Counted from the first letter of the stretch, positions 9,401-18,338 are shown. The stretch is 64,000 nt of DNA from JANXQG01 sp963709175 (GCA_963709175.1 CAVPVK010000007.1:2604001-2668000); one strand, 5' to 3'. The notes: generated by a model from the letters alone, not told the origin. Made by a program: numbers and translations.

Positions 9401-10869
9401 TCCACGAAATCGGCCATGTCCTGCGCTGACTCGTCGATGTTGAAATCGGGGATATATTCGAAGCCGGCTGCCTCGCAGAACGCCATGAAATCGGGTATGC
9501 CCCAGCCGTTGGTCGAATGGCGGTACCACGTGCCGTGATAAGGCGGACGCCGGTCGCGGGGTCCGATCATGTTCTTCCAGCGATATTCGTCATGGTTCAC
9601 CATCGAGCCGCCGTAGCGCAAGACGGTGATTCCCTGGGCAATCATCGCCTCGGCGACATCGCGGCGAACCGGCAACCCCTGAAAGCGGCCCCACGGCCCG
9701 GGTTGCAGAAACACATAACCCAGCGCGACCGAGCCGGGTTGCTTCAACTTCAGCGCGAACCGGCCGGCCTTGTCGGCCGACTTGGGCGTCAGCGTCAAGT
9801 CGAGCCGCTGCCACCGGTCGCCGCCCACGGACAGCGCCTGCTCGGCATAGACCTGCGAACCGTCGCGGCTTTCCAGCGAAGCGAACAACGTGGCGGGTTT
9901 CTCGGCCCGCGCCCAAAGGATGCCCTCATAGGGCTTTCCGGCGACGAAGTTCATGCCCCAGCGGTTGAGACCCTGGTTCTCGATGCCGATCTGGCCGTCG
10001 CCCGATATGAATGTCATTTGCTGCGATTGAACGCCGATAAATGGCCGATCGCTGACCAGGGCGAAACGGCCCGAAGCCGTGGCGGTGATTATCGGCTTCC
10101 ACATGCGGCTGACCTGTGGTTGTTTCTCAATCCCATCGAACGGCAGTCGTTGGACGCGACCGTTCTGCTCGATCCACAAGTTGCGGAAGGCAGCCTGCCG
10201 AAACCAGGCCCGCAGGCCGACCCCGCCGGCGGCAAGAGCGGCCTGCGCGTAGTCGTGCCGCAGGACGGGCTTGCCATCCACGCGGATATCGATGACCGGA
10301 CCGGCGAGACGCACTTCCAGGGAAATCCAGCGGCCGATGGGCACCGGACAGGGCACGTCGCGGATCAACTCGAAGTTGTTGCGATGGCGGCCCAGTCGCA
10401 ACATCTGCCGCGCGGGATCGAGCGAGATCTCGTATCCAAAGAACGCGTCCGCGCCGGTACCCGGCCCGGCCACGCGCACGATCAGCCCCGCGTTGTCGCC
10501 CTTGCGATCGGCAAAGAAGACTTCGACACCGGCTGCACCATCGGCAAACGGGCGGTGATCGGACACGAGCTTGGGCCCATCGGCGCCGTCGATGTGCAGC
10601 GCCGCGTCGCGGACGGTCCACGTACCGCCGAAGGATTTGAAGCCGGCTATCGGCGCTTCGGCCGCCGGCTCCTGAAAGCTCTCGCCGAAGATCATCTGGC
10701 TGTAAAGGCCGCCGTAGATCTCGTGGTTCACATCTTCTATGCACGCGCCGGTCAGGTGCCGCGATACGTCTCCGAGGACGCGATCGGCCTGCACGCGAAT
10801 CAGGGTTTCTTGGGACCGCGCGCTGGCCAGCGCACTGACAACCACGCTCAGAGTGAGTATGAATCTCAT
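6451..10869 (-). CDS. Secreted GH51 alpha-L-arabinofuranosidase fused to GH127 beta-L-arabinofuranosidase
   Basis: The 1472-residue protein has an N-terminal signal peptide (MRFILTLSVVVSALASARS). Residues about 20-835 resemble GH51 alpha-L-arabinofuranosidases: an N-terminal beta region holding an inserted LamG/DUF1080-like domain (about 75-230), then the barrel with the proposed acid/base Glu in LELGNEQ (about 523) and a likely nucleophile Glu in VFELNAG (about 637). After a linker of about 15 residues, residues 860-1472 match GH127 (DUF1680): VTIDDDFWSPRR, the Glu/Cys pair in YLETCAA (about 1157-1159) and the zinc-ligand cysteines in HACPCCPP (about 1226). GH127 enzymes remove beta-L-arabinofuranose by a Cys-dependent mechanism. 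The frame is uninterrupted, so the fusion looks genuine. The gene follows the guanylyltransferase by 18 bases, suggesting one transcript. Expected location: periplasm or cell surface. Confidence 0.88.
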   Translation of the reverse strand: MRFILTLSVVVSALASARSQETLIRVQADRVLGDVSRHLTGACIEDVNHEIYGGLYSQMIFGESFQEPAAEAPIAGFKSFGGTWTVRDAALHIDGADGPKLVSDHRPFADGAAGVEVFFADRKGDNAGLIVRVAGPGTGADAFFGYEISLDPARQMLRLGRHRNNFELIRDVPCPVPIGRWISLEVRLAGPVIDIRVDGKPVLRHDYAQAALAAGGVGLRAWFRQAAFRNLWIEQNGRVQRLPFDGIEKQPQVSRMWKPIITATASGRFALVSDRPFIGVQSQQMTFISGDGQIGIENQGLNRWGMNFVAGKPYEGILWARAEKPATLFASLESRDGSQVYAEQALSVGGDRWQRLDLTLTPKSADKAGRFALKLKQPGSVALGYVFLQPGPWGRFQGLPVRRDVAEAMIAQGITVLRYGGSMVNHDEYRWKNMIGPRDRRPPYHGTWYRHSTNGWGIPDFMAFCEAAGFEYIPDFNIDESAQDMADFVEYAKGPVESAWGSRRAADGHPQPYRLRYLELGNEQRVDEGYAARFEALAEAIWAKDPTIILVVGDFAYERAIVDPRHVSGAASGITSLAGQGRILEFARRHAGEVWFDVHVGTEAPMNVNPSLDGVFSFANALEKLSGGARHRVVVFELNAGNHAQKRALANAQAINAALRDGRLTIVTSANGLQPDGQNDNGWNQGLLFLNPSQVWLQPPGYVTQMFSHNYLPKRVDCRAFGPAGGLDVVATRSEGGKTLVLQVVNPGPAALPTRIDIRGFTPRPPTAHVTELAGDFEAVNTADNPRAVVPRERDWRFELKDGRTSYAFPPRSFTVLKFEGELGHVADTRRVQDHRLAPVPIGQVTIDDDFWSPRRRVWQEVTIPDCFTKFEKDGALNNFDRVRDGKAGGHAGPEWFDGLIYEMIRGAADFLAARPDPALQRRIDAYVARIAAAAAKDPDGYVNTWTQLMAPNRRWALDGGNDVQQHDVYNFGALVEAGVHYYRATGKSALLRVAVRMADHACNVIGPPPKANVVPGHALAEEAMTELYLLFREQPTLKRDMPVSVDESRFLKLAEFWIENRGNHQGRTDYGSYDQDHQSVFEQQTLEGHAVRATLMAAGLTSLAAVNGREDYRRVARRLWDNMTGRRMYINGGVGASCAGEAFGADYDLPNSGYLETCAAVGSGFFSRNMNRLFGEARFVDELERTLYNAVLAGVSLRGDTYFYENPLEADKGRARWPWHACPCCPPMFLKLAGAVPGCIYAQDEGGIYVNLFIGSRAEVRLPTGKVVLRQTTRYPWQGEVQIAVEPQRPAEFDLLVRIPAWCQGAASLDDLYEVVGRPVSGAVRLKVDGQLVEPLEIVRGYARVHRRWEPGDVVELTMDMPVRLVRANPRVAADRGRVALMRGPLVYCLEGLDNGGRVQDLSLARRARFAADFRSDLLGGVAIVHGPAARRYRREDGRDGHASVELVAVPYGVNANRGPAEMVVWLPEER

Positions 10870-10887
10870 GGGTATTCGGCTTTCTTG

Positions 10888-11982
10888 TCAGAGATACTCG
10901 TCGCCGAAACACTCACCCACCAAGGCGTATACCTTTTTAATGTCCTCGGCCCGATCGGCGCGGCAAACCAACGTGGCCTCGGGCGTGTGAACGATGATCA
11001 GGTCGTCGCAGCCAATGGCGGCGATCAGGTGGGCGGGGTCGGACGACGCCACCAGCGTGCGGTGAGTATCGACCAGTACCTGCCGCGACGCGGCCAGGGC
11101 GTTTTGCCGCTCGTCGCGAGGGCAGGTCTCGGCGAACATTGGCCAAGAGCCGATATCGAGCCACTCCAGCGGCATGGGCACCGCCGCCACGCGAAACCGC
11201 CGATCGCGCGAGGCGGGCTCCATCACGGCGAAATCGACACTCACCTTTCGCAGTGTCGGATAAACCTCGCTAAGCACGGCCGCCCGATCGGGCCCATCCC
11301 ATGCCGCGGCGACGCGGGTCAGCCCGGCGGCGGTGTCGGGCTCGTAGGCGCGGAGGCAATCCAAGAGCGTCTCTGCCCGCCAGACGAACATGCCGCTGTT
11401 CCAAAGGTAACGCTCCGCGCCGGCGGCAAAGTAGCCTGCCGCCGTCGCCTCGTTCGGCTTCTCCTTGAATCGCTCGACGACTCGGGCGGTTGCGCCCAGC
11501 GGCTGGCCAAGTTCCAGGTAGCCGTAACCAGTGGCGGGCTGCGTGGGTGCGATGCCGAAAGTGACGAGCGTCTCGGGGTGCTTTTCCGCCAGATCGAAAC
11601 CTTGGGCGATGATTGCCTGAAAGCGGTCAACGGGACGAATGATATGGTCGGCCGTGAAGACGGCGATGACCGCGTCGGGATCCTGCCGGGCGATCACGGC
11701 AGCGGCAAAGCCCACCGCGGCGGCGGTGTCGCGGCCGGTCGGCTCGCCGAGAAACTGCTCCTGCGTCAGCCCGGGAATAGCGGCGAGGATTGCCGCGGCG
11801 TGTTTCTGGCCCGCGCAAATAAAGCGGCATTTTTCCGGCACGAGACCGTCGAGCCGTTGATAGGCGATCTCCAGCAGGCACTTGCCGGAAATGAACGGGA
11901 TAAGCTGCTTCGGCAGGGCACCGCGGCTCATGGGCCACAATCGCGTGCCCGAGCCGCCGGCCATGATCATTCCATAGCGCAT
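10888..11982 (-). CDS. Mannose-1-phosphate guanylyltransferase
   Basis: The 364-residue enzyme makes GDP-mannose from mannose-1-phosphate and GTP. The N-terminal nucleotide-binding signature GGSGTRLWPMSR and PKQ are intact. FLGEPTGRDTAAAV, FTADHII, GYGYLELG and the RFKEKPN/WNSGMFVW segments fit the type I ManC/RfbM catalytic domain. The C-terminal phosphomannose-isomerase half of bifunctional ManC is absent. The frame is open farther upstream, but MRYGMIMAGG at 11982 is the only start giving a normal N-terminus. It overlaps the end of the upstream guanylyltransferase gene by 16 bases, so the two are probably coupled. Confidence 0.88.
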   Translation of the reverse strand: MRYGMIMAGGSGTRLWPMSRGALPKQLIPFISGKCLLEIAYQRLDGLVPEKCRFICAGQKHAAAILAAIPGLTQEQFLGEPTGRDTAAAVGFAAAVIARQDPDAVIAVFTADHIIRPVDRFQAIIAQGFDLAEKHPETLVTFGIAPTQPATGYGYLELGQPLGATARVVERFKEKPNEATAAGYFAAGAERYLWNSGMFVWRAETLLDCLRAYEPDTAAGLTRVAAAWDGPDRAAVLSEVYPTLRKVSVDFAVMEPASRDRRFRVAAVPMPLEWLDIGSWPMFAETCPRDERQNALAASRQVLVDTHRTLVASSDPAHLIAAIGCDDLIIVHTPEATLVCRADRAEDIKKVYALVGECFGDEYL

Positions 11983-13584
11983 GAGAGGGTCCTTCGCGCA
12001 TAAAACGCGTCCATGTCGGCCAGGAGGGCGATCTCGGCCACGCTGTAGCGATCGGCGCGCAGGAATGCCGCTTTCTCCGCGTCGGAGGCTGTGGCCGGAT
12101 CGAACATCCAAAGCCAATCGCGATAGCCCAGCGGCGAATCGACCGCCGGGAAGACCCGCGCGTCCCACAAGCTTCGTTTAGCCGGCGGAATATCTTCGTC
12201 CCAAACATCCTCGGGCCGCGCCGACCGCGGCCAGCCATTGGCCCAGCGGTTGTCCGGCAAGCGTGCCGCCGCGATCGACGGTATCTTTGAACGTGTCACC
12301 GATATGATACGCCCGCACAAACCACACCTTGCGGCCCGCGCGGCTCTCGCCGGCAATCACGTCCAGGCAGGCGCCGTGTGGCAATTCCAACGGCGCGTCG
12401 ACATCGACCCCGACGACGATGTTCTGCCCCGCCAGCTTCAGCGGCGCCGCCAAACGGCAGCCTTCGACCCAACTGTCGCCGCCGTCGATCCTCCCTGCTC
12501 CGGTGATGCGGTTGTTCAAGCTCAGGCAAGTTCCGGGCCCGGCTGGCAAGCCATCGTGCTGCAACAATTCCAGGCCGCTGGCGATCAATTGCCGCGTGGT
12601 GCCGAAGTGCAGGAAATGGCACTCCGGCAGCACCCGCGCCCAGAAAGGCATGGGCGACAGTGCGGCATGCCCCCCGGCGAGTTGCTCCCCGGACCAGGCC
12701 GAGCCGCTGGCCCCGCAGGCCGTCCGGTGATGCTCGGCCGTGGCCTCGCTGCCCAGGGCGCAGCAGATCTCGCGGTAGAGATCGAGACCCTTGTCGAGCA
12801 CGAGCTCCTCCATGGCGGGCGAAAATCGCGGCCCGGTTTCCCCTGGCTGCACGTCGAAGGCCCGAAACATGGCTGTGGCCGCCGCGGCGTCGAAGCTCAT
12901 CACGGCGATATCCAGGATCGCCCGGCCTTCGGCGTCGATCGCGCCGTAGCGCGCTTGATCGGCCAGCGACGGCTTTTGCAGGAAAAGCCGCACGCGGTCG
13001 TCGGCGGCAACACAGAACACGCCATGTTTGCTGGCGGCCTCGGGCGTGGCGTAGGCCCCCAGCGCGACGATGCCAGGCCGATCGAACCGCACGGCGCGGG
13101 GGTCGAAGAGCATCAGGGCGTCGCCGGCCGTAACGACGATCTGGCCCGCTCCTTCGCATCCTGACGGCAGGTCTTGAAAAACGGGATACAGGCAATCGAA
13201 TAGCGTGGAAATCGCCTCGCCATGGGATCGCCCCGGTACGGGCGAAAAGATCTTGCCGCACGGGCCATAGGCAGGCACGCGACGGGAATCACCCCCGGCA
13301 TGGAGAATCAGGATGCGGAGGCCCCGCAGGATTCGTTCCAGCGAATGCAGATCGCCGGCTGGCGCCCCGCCGCGGCGAATCTCGTTTTCCAGGACTCGCA
13401 TCAGGCAATAGAGCGTGCTGCCGCCGCTGCCCACCCGCTTTCCATAGGGATCGGCCACAACCATGGTGGCGCCAAAACGGGGCAAGAGTCCCAAGCGGCC
13501 GCGGAGGGCCAACTGGCTTTCGTAGCCCGCCGCCTGACGGTCGTTGGACGCGGTGAGAATCAGGTAATCCCAAGTTGGAGCCAT
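11967..13584 (-). CDS. Fucose-1-phosphate guanylyltransferase (fucokinase PF07959-type domain), frameshifted
   Basis: The frame from 13584 starts MAPTWDYLILTASNDRQAAG and carries the family signature RRLG-like LRGRLGLLPRFGATMVVADP, GKRVGSGGSTLYCL and HAGGDSRRVPAYGPCGKIF, as in the pyrophosphorylase half of Fkp. It runs out of frame after WLAAVGA near 12216 and stops at 12178. The overlapping frame continues PEDVWDEDIPPAKRSLWDAR to a stop at 11967. Removing one base (the CC at 12216-12217) joins them into 538 residues, like stand-alone GDP-fucose pyrophosphorylases. No GHMP kinase domain follows, so phosphorylation must be done elsewhere. The substrate could also be another deoxy- or pentose-1-phosphate. 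Divergent from the DUF2007 gene. Confidence 0.75.
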
Positions 13585-13730
13585 AGGAGTACAATACCCG
13601 TTTCCGCGGGGAATTCAACGGGGGGAGTTTCGCGCGAGCATTGCCCGGAACGAACGCCAGGATATACAATCGGCAGTAGGTAGGCTATTTTTCCTCCCCG
13701 GAATCCTCGATTATCGGAAGGCGGCACAGC

Positions 13731-14111
13731 ATGGGAGACTTCGTCACCGTAGGCACGTATCTATCGATGGCGGAGGCCGAGCCTCCGCGACTGGCCCTTG
13801 AGGCAGCGGGTATTCCCGCCATGGCCACTGACGAAAACATCGGCGAATTGTTGGTGCCGGTGCTCTTTGGCGGCATCAAGTTGCAAGTGCCGGCCAAAGA
13901 CGCCGAGCAGGCCGAGGAGATCCTGGCCGAGTTCAAGAAGGCGATTGCAGCCGATGCGGCCGAGGGTGCCGACGACGAGGGCGTTTCCCTGAAGTGCCCC
14001 GAGTGCGGCGCCGATATCTGGTTTCCGTCGGAACGGCGGGGGCACGTCGAAGTCTGCCCGGAGTGCGGGGCCTACGTCGACGTGCAATCGGGCGATGGGA
14101 GCGAAAGTTGA
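13731..14111 (+). CDS. Small DUF2007 domain / zinc-ribbon protein
   Basis: The 126-residue cytoplasmic protein begins with a DUF2007-like domain (residues 5-80: FVTVGTYLSMAEAEPPRLALEAAGIPA, typical of the putative signal-transducing family PF09413). A C-terminal zinc ribbon of two CxxC knuckles follows (CPECGADIWF and CPECGAYVDV, about 88-118). DUF2007 resembles a PII-like fold but its ligand is unknown. It stands alone, divergent from the fucose guanylyltransferase (146-base gap) and convergent with the GH5-like gene. Confidence 0.78.
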   Translation: MGDFVTVGTYLSMAEAEPPRLALEAAGIPAMATDENIGELLVPVLFGGIKLQVPAKDAEQAEEILAEFKKAIAADAAEGADDEGVSLKCPECGADIWFPSERRGHVEVCPECGAYVDVQSGDGSES

Positions 14112-14155
14112 TGAGAAGGTTCGTGTCGCCGTGGCGTGAATTCCAGGCCGGATAG

Positions 14156-15454
14156 CTATTTCACGTACGTGAAGCCCATCGTTGCCATTTGCAGTTGGCG
14201 ATTCGCTTCGACGACCAACCGGACCAGTTCTGGCGTGCGATGAATGTCGATATCAAATCGTTGTCGGTTATTCTGGTCCATTCGCCGGTGTGACTGGTAG
14301 GTCCACCAATGGGTCAGATTGGCCCTGGAATCGACTACCACCCGTAGGCTCTCGGCTACGATCCGTTGGGCCTTGGCCGGATCGCCAGCGTAACTGGTGA
14401 ACCAGTCAGGGTTTTCGGTCCAGAACTTTCGCGTCTGTTCACTTTGCGGCTCGGGAATGACGCCGTATTCACCCAAATAGAACGGTTGACCAGCGGCAGT
14501 TGCCGACCGCTTCAAGTCCGCAGGCAGGCAGGGGACTGGTTTGCCGTCCCGGTCCCGCACCTGGTTCTGGCCGCGCACTCCGTAGTCGTAGTAATGGACG
14601 CAGTAGACGTCCACGCCTCTTTGGGCCATGCCCAGCGACTGGTCGAGTTCCTTGAAGGAGTCGATCGTCCACATGCCGCTTTCGTTGCCGGTGGCTGCTT
14701 GGGCCAGATGCCATTGGCAATAACGGAAGCTATCGCCTGTGGTAATCAGGTGGTGAGAGTCGAGGCTGCGAATATAGGCGGCAATCTCCGTGTGGAAGCG
14801 GGCGACCTCGGCCAGGCGGGGACACTTCTGTCCGTTCCACATGCGGCCCCTACCGCCGATATCGGCCATCAGGAGCATCTCGTTGGCATGTTCCCACATG
14901 GCGATCGTTTTCCGGTCGCGGTAGCGCAGCACCAGGGCACGAACCAGATCGAGGAAGCGAGCCCGCGACTTCGAGTCGGCACGGGCCACCAGGTCGAACA
15001 GCGTTTCGCCGCAATCTTTCCAGAGATGTTCATCGTCGGCACGCAGGCAAAACACCATGCGCAAACCGTAGCGGTCGCAGGCGTCGAGCATGCGATCGGT
15101 GGCCGCCAGGTATTGTTCGCGTTTGGCAGGATCGAGGTAGACGCCGGGCGCCGCAGCGAAGACGCGGATGGTTTTGAACCCCAAGGAACTGATGTCGGCG
15201 AGCGACGCGCGAGCTGCCGCGGCCGGCTCGTCACCTTCCGGACCGATGTTCGTCGACGGAAGCTCGGCCGCCAGGAACTGCCAGAACAGATCGAACTTAT
15301 TGAAGCTGATCTCGTAGAACGGCTTGCCGTTGAGATACAGCTCCGCGCCGCGTCGCTCCAGGAAACCGTCATCGGCAGCACGAAGCGGCACAGCCGCGGA
15401 CAACACGAAGATAGCGGCAAGTGCACTCAATCGAACCGCCGGCAAGATACGCAT
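14156..15454 (-). CDS. Secreted GH5-like (beta-mannanase/cellulase superfamily) glycoside hydrolase
   Basis: Two starts are possible; MRILPAVRLSALAAIFVLS at 15454 gives a clean signal peptide and is preceded by GGAGAAGAG, whereas 15481 adds nine charged residues and touches the upstream stop. The mature part is a clan GH-A (beta/alpha)8 barrel. The acid/base Glu is in EHANE (about residue 192), a histidine/tyrosine-rich strand follows (VYCVHYYDYG), and the nucleophile Glu is in YLGEYG (about 329). Members cleave mannans, glucans or glycoproteins; the substrate cannot be set from sequence. It lies directly behind the GH36 gene in the same direction, so the two probably act on one substrate such as galactomannan. 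Confidence 0.78.
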   Translation of the reverse strand: MRILPAVRLSALAAIFVLSAAVPLRAADDGFLERRGAELYLNGKPFYEISFNKFDLFWQFLAAELPSTNIGPEGDEPAAAARASLADISSLGFKTIRVFAAAPGVYLDPAKREQYLAATDRMLDACDRYGLRMVFCLRADDEHLWKDCGETLFDLVARADSKSRARFLDLVRALVLRYRDRKTIAMWEHANEMLLMADIGGRGRMWNGQKCPRLAEVARFHTEIAAYIRSLDSHHLITTGDSFRYCQWHLAQAATGNESGMWTIDSFKELDQSLGMAQRGVDVYCVHYYDYGVRGQNQVRDRDGKPVPCLPADLKRSATAAGQPFYLGEYGVIPEPQSEQTRKFWTENPDWFTSYAGDPAKAQRIVAESLRVVVDSRANLTHWWTYQSHRRMDQNNRQRFDIDIHRTPELVRLVVEANRQLQMATMGFTYVK

Positions 15455-15481
15455 GTGTTGTTCTCTTCTCCGCACTCGCAT

Positions 15482-17656
15482 CTACTTCATGCGCCGAAGC
15501 GCCACCACCATGCTTTCCAGGGCGTTGCAGCAGGTCGGGACCAGGCCGGCCTGCATGAGCAATGCGCCGGAAGCCGTCTTCTCGTCGAAAGCTAACGATG
15601 ACCTTGCGCCATCGCAGAGGTTTATCTCTTTCACCCGATAGAGTGCCTTAGGATCAAGCCCACACCACTTCACAGGTTTCGGGTTTCCGTTTCGCAGTTG
15701 GTAGACGAACAGAACGGCACGGGCCTTATCCTCAGAAACGAAGTTCATGGCCGCGCGTGGCCCGGCGTAAGGCGACTCGATCCGGTACTGGTCGCCAAAC
15801 TGCACAATCGGCCGGATGTCGCGCTGGTAGGTGGCGACGGCGGAGGCCACAAACCGACGATCCGCCGCGGAAAGCCTGTCCAGATCCAAATCGGCGCCAA
15901 GGCAGGCGGTCATTGCCACATCAAAGGCGAATTTCAGCGGACGGTTGCCCATCCGCGTCACGTGCGCACAGATGGCCATGGCCGGATAGAAGTGGGAGTA
16001 TTCCCACTGCATCGCAACGCGCCGCAGCGGGTCCGTGTTGTCACTGGGCCAGAATTCGTGCGCGTGCCTGAGCGAGCGCAAATCCACTCGCCCGCCGCCG
16101 CCGGAACAAACCATCACCTCGACGCCGGGGTGATTTCTCTCCAAGTCGGCCATGATGCCTTCCAGCGCGTTGGCGTAGTCAATCAGCAGGTTCGATTGAC
16201 GGTCTGGCGCAAGCCAGGACGAGCCGGGCTGGGCAATATGGCTGTTGCAATCCCATTTCACATAGGAAATGCCGGGGTTTTTCCGGAGCAGATCGTCCAC
16301 CGCATGGAAAACGAATTCCCGCGTATCGGGCCGCGTCAAATCGAGAACCAGTTGATTGCCGACCAAAGGGAGAGCCCGCTTGGGCTGGCGAATGACCCAA
16401 TCGGGATGCTTCTGGAAAAGGTCGCTGAGCGGGTCCACCATTTCCGGTTCCATCCAGAGGCCAAAACGCAACCCGCGTTTCTTCGCCGCGTCGCAGAGGT
16501 ATCCAATTCCGTGTGGCAACTTGGCGGGACTCACCGCCCAATCGCCCAGGACGAGTTTATAGTTGTTGGACGAGTGTTTGGCGCTGCCGGACCAGCCCGC
16601 GTCCAGCAGGAACAGTTCGAAGTTCGCCTCTCGCGCTCCATCGAACAGATTCAGCAGTTTCTTTTCGTCAAAATGGATGTTGGTCGCTTCCCAGTTGTTC
16701 AACAGCACGGCCCGCGGCTTGTTCCCGTCGCGCAAGGCGTAGCGGCGGACGAAGCGGTGCAGATTGCGGCTCAGTGGACCGGTGCCGTTGCCGCTCCATG
16801 CCCAAACCATCCTGGGCGCAATTAAGGTTTTTCCCACATCCAGGGTGTAGCGCGAAGCGAACGGGTTGATGCCGGCGTGGGCCCGCACGCGGCCACCGTC
16901 GGTTTCAAAGCCGAATTGAAACGGGCCATTCCACGCAAGCGAACCGGCCCACACTTCGCCCGCGTCTTCGCGGGCGGGCCCACCAACGGAAAGCAGGAAA
17001 AAGGGCGGCGTCATCAAGCTGGCCCGCGTGCCCAACTTGGAATCAATCACCTTGAGGCCATATTCCAATTGCTCTTCGACGGGGTTGAGTTCGTTGGCCC
17101 AATTCCCCCAGAAATGCGTGAGCCATACCGAGCCGTTGATGATCGGCGCCGAAGATTCGAAGCGGTCCAAGACCACCGGCCCGTCTTCGTCGTTCTTGAC
17201 TTCCATCCACTGCTCGATCACATCAAACGCGGGGTATGCCTGGAAGCAAAGCGTCACTTCCAGCGGATACGCCGGATCTTTGAGGACGCAGCGCGTAATT
17301 CGCGAGCCGTCGTCTTCTTTCTTCGTGGTTTTCTCGACGAACACCAGATCGGTCGACGTGTTGCCGTCGGCGTGGGTCACTTCGAGCGACGGTTCGCCGA
17401 ACACATAGTTGTCACCTGCCGGGGGCAGACATTCCCATTTGCGATCGCCGATGTCCGCGTCTCCCCGGACGGGTTTGCCGCCTCCGAAGGCGGTCTGGTA
17501 AATCCGCCCATCCCGCCCAACCATCAGCGAAAAGCGGGCATGGTCGGTCACGATGTCGATTTGTCGATCCCGCTGCGAGGCAGCCGCCGATGCGGCGGCC
17601 AGCGCGAGCATTGCCAGCGCGTCGATAACACGAAGCACGTTCAATTGCCTTCTCAT
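15482..17656 (-). CDS. Secreted GH36 alpha-galactosidase
   Basis: The 724-residue protein starts with MRRQLNVLRVIDALAMLALAAASAAAS, a signal peptide. It then has the N-terminal beta-sandwich and the GH36/GH-D barrel. Diagnostic motifs are LLNNWEATNIHFDE, LFLLDAGW, GLRFGLWMEPEMV, the catalytic nucleophile Asp in YVKWDCN (about 469), and CSGGGGRVDLRSL followed by FWPSDNTDPLRR, which holds the acid/base Asp. It releases terminal alpha-galactose from galactomannan or raffinose-type sugars. Length matches family members. The following GH5-like gene begins at or just after its stop, suggesting co-transcription. Confidence 0.92.
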   Translation of the reverse strand: MRRQLNVLRVIDALAMLALAAASAAASQRDRQIDIVTDHARFSLMVGRDGRIYQTAFGGGKPVRGDADIGDRKWECLPPAGDNYVFGEPSLEVTHADGNTSTDLVFVEKTTKKEDDGSRITRCVLKDPAYPLEVTLCFQAYPAFDVIEQWMEVKNDEDGPVVLDRFESSAPIINGSVWLTHFWGNWANELNPVEEQLEYGLKVIDSKLGTRASLMTPPFFLLSVGGPAREDAGEVWAGSLAWNGPFQFGFETDGGRVRAHAGINPFASRYTLDVGKTLIAPRMVWAWSGNGTGPLSRNLHRFVRRYALRDGNKPRAVLLNNWEATNIHFDEKKLLNLFDGAREANFELFLLDAGWSGSAKHSSNNYKLVLGDWAVSPAKLPHGIGYLCDAAKKRGLRFGLWMEPEMVDPLSDLFQKHPDWVIRQPKRALPLVGNQLVLDLTRPDTREFVFHAVDDLLRKNPGISYVKWDCNSHIAQPGSSWLAPDRQSNLLIDYANALEGIMADLERNHPGVEVMVCSGGGGRVDLRSLRHAHEFWPSDNTDPLRRVAMQWEYSHFYPAMAICAHVTRMGNRPLKFAFDVAMTACLGADLDLDRLSAADRRFVASAVATYQRDIRPIVQFGDQYRIESPYAGPRAAMNFVSEDKARAVLFVYQLRNGNPKPVKWCGLDPKALYRVKEINLCDGARSSLAFDEKTASGALLMQAGLVPTCCNALESMVVALRRMK

Positions 17657-17840
17657 TTTCGTGTCTGGAATTTGTACTCGAAGCCGGCTGTGGCTCCATT
17701 ATAGAATACGCCATCCCTGCTATCCACGCCAATTGCCCACAGGTCTAGCCGCCGCGCAGCGCGATATAGACGTCGGTCGTGATCGGGTCGCCTCGAGCCG
17801 CCGCGTGTCGAGGCGTTCTCCAAGAGCGTGACGCCGCTTT

Positions 17841-17955
17841 GTAGGATAGGTTTGCAACCTGTCGACGAACAGCGGAGGAACGTCACAGAAGCAGACGGCC
17901 GATTGGAGGCGTACTTTGCGGAGGACGAGGATGACAGGTTGAAAACCTATCCTAC
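17841..17955. repeat. Long inverted repeat with 23-base arms
   Basis: The left arm 17841-17863 begins GTAGGATAGGTTTGCAACCT. The right arm 17933-17955 is its reverse complement with a single mismatch. Each arm has its own AGGTT/AACCT dyad. The 69-base centre has no gene. The form resembles bacterial REP/BIME palindromic elements rather than an insertion sequence, since no transposase is present. Confidence 0.7.
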
Positions 17956-18338
17956 GCGCGGCGGACCCGAGCCGGAGCTTCCTATCCGGTTTGACCTTTC
18001 GACGATCGCTTTGAATTTTTCCGCCGCGGAAACGTAATCTCGATATAGATAATTCTGGTTATTCTCAATAACTCTGGACGTCGGATGTAAGATGCCTAAC
18101 CATAATGACTTGCGACGACAGTTTGCGGGCCGCCTGGGCCTCTGGTTGTGGACCTGTGTCACAAGCAGATGGGGTAGGATTACGATTTGCTCGTCTCAGC
18201 GGCGCGGAGGAAGCCCAAGATCCTCTAATCTTGATTGAGTATGACCGAGCCCGAGGGTTGCCGAAGGCAAGTTCCCCCGAAGGTTGGAAGCTCGCCCCCA
18301 AGGGACGCGGGTACCCTTTTCTCTAGCAAATGCCCGGC

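Noticed and set aside
9517..12003. Plus-strand frame of 828 codons opposite GH51 and the guanylyltransferase
   Set aside because: It crosses two well-supported genes and has no family features.
17653..17886. Minus-strand frame of 77 codons upstream of the alpha-galactosidase
   Set aside because: Random composition, overlaps the left arm of a palindromic repeat, no homology recognised.
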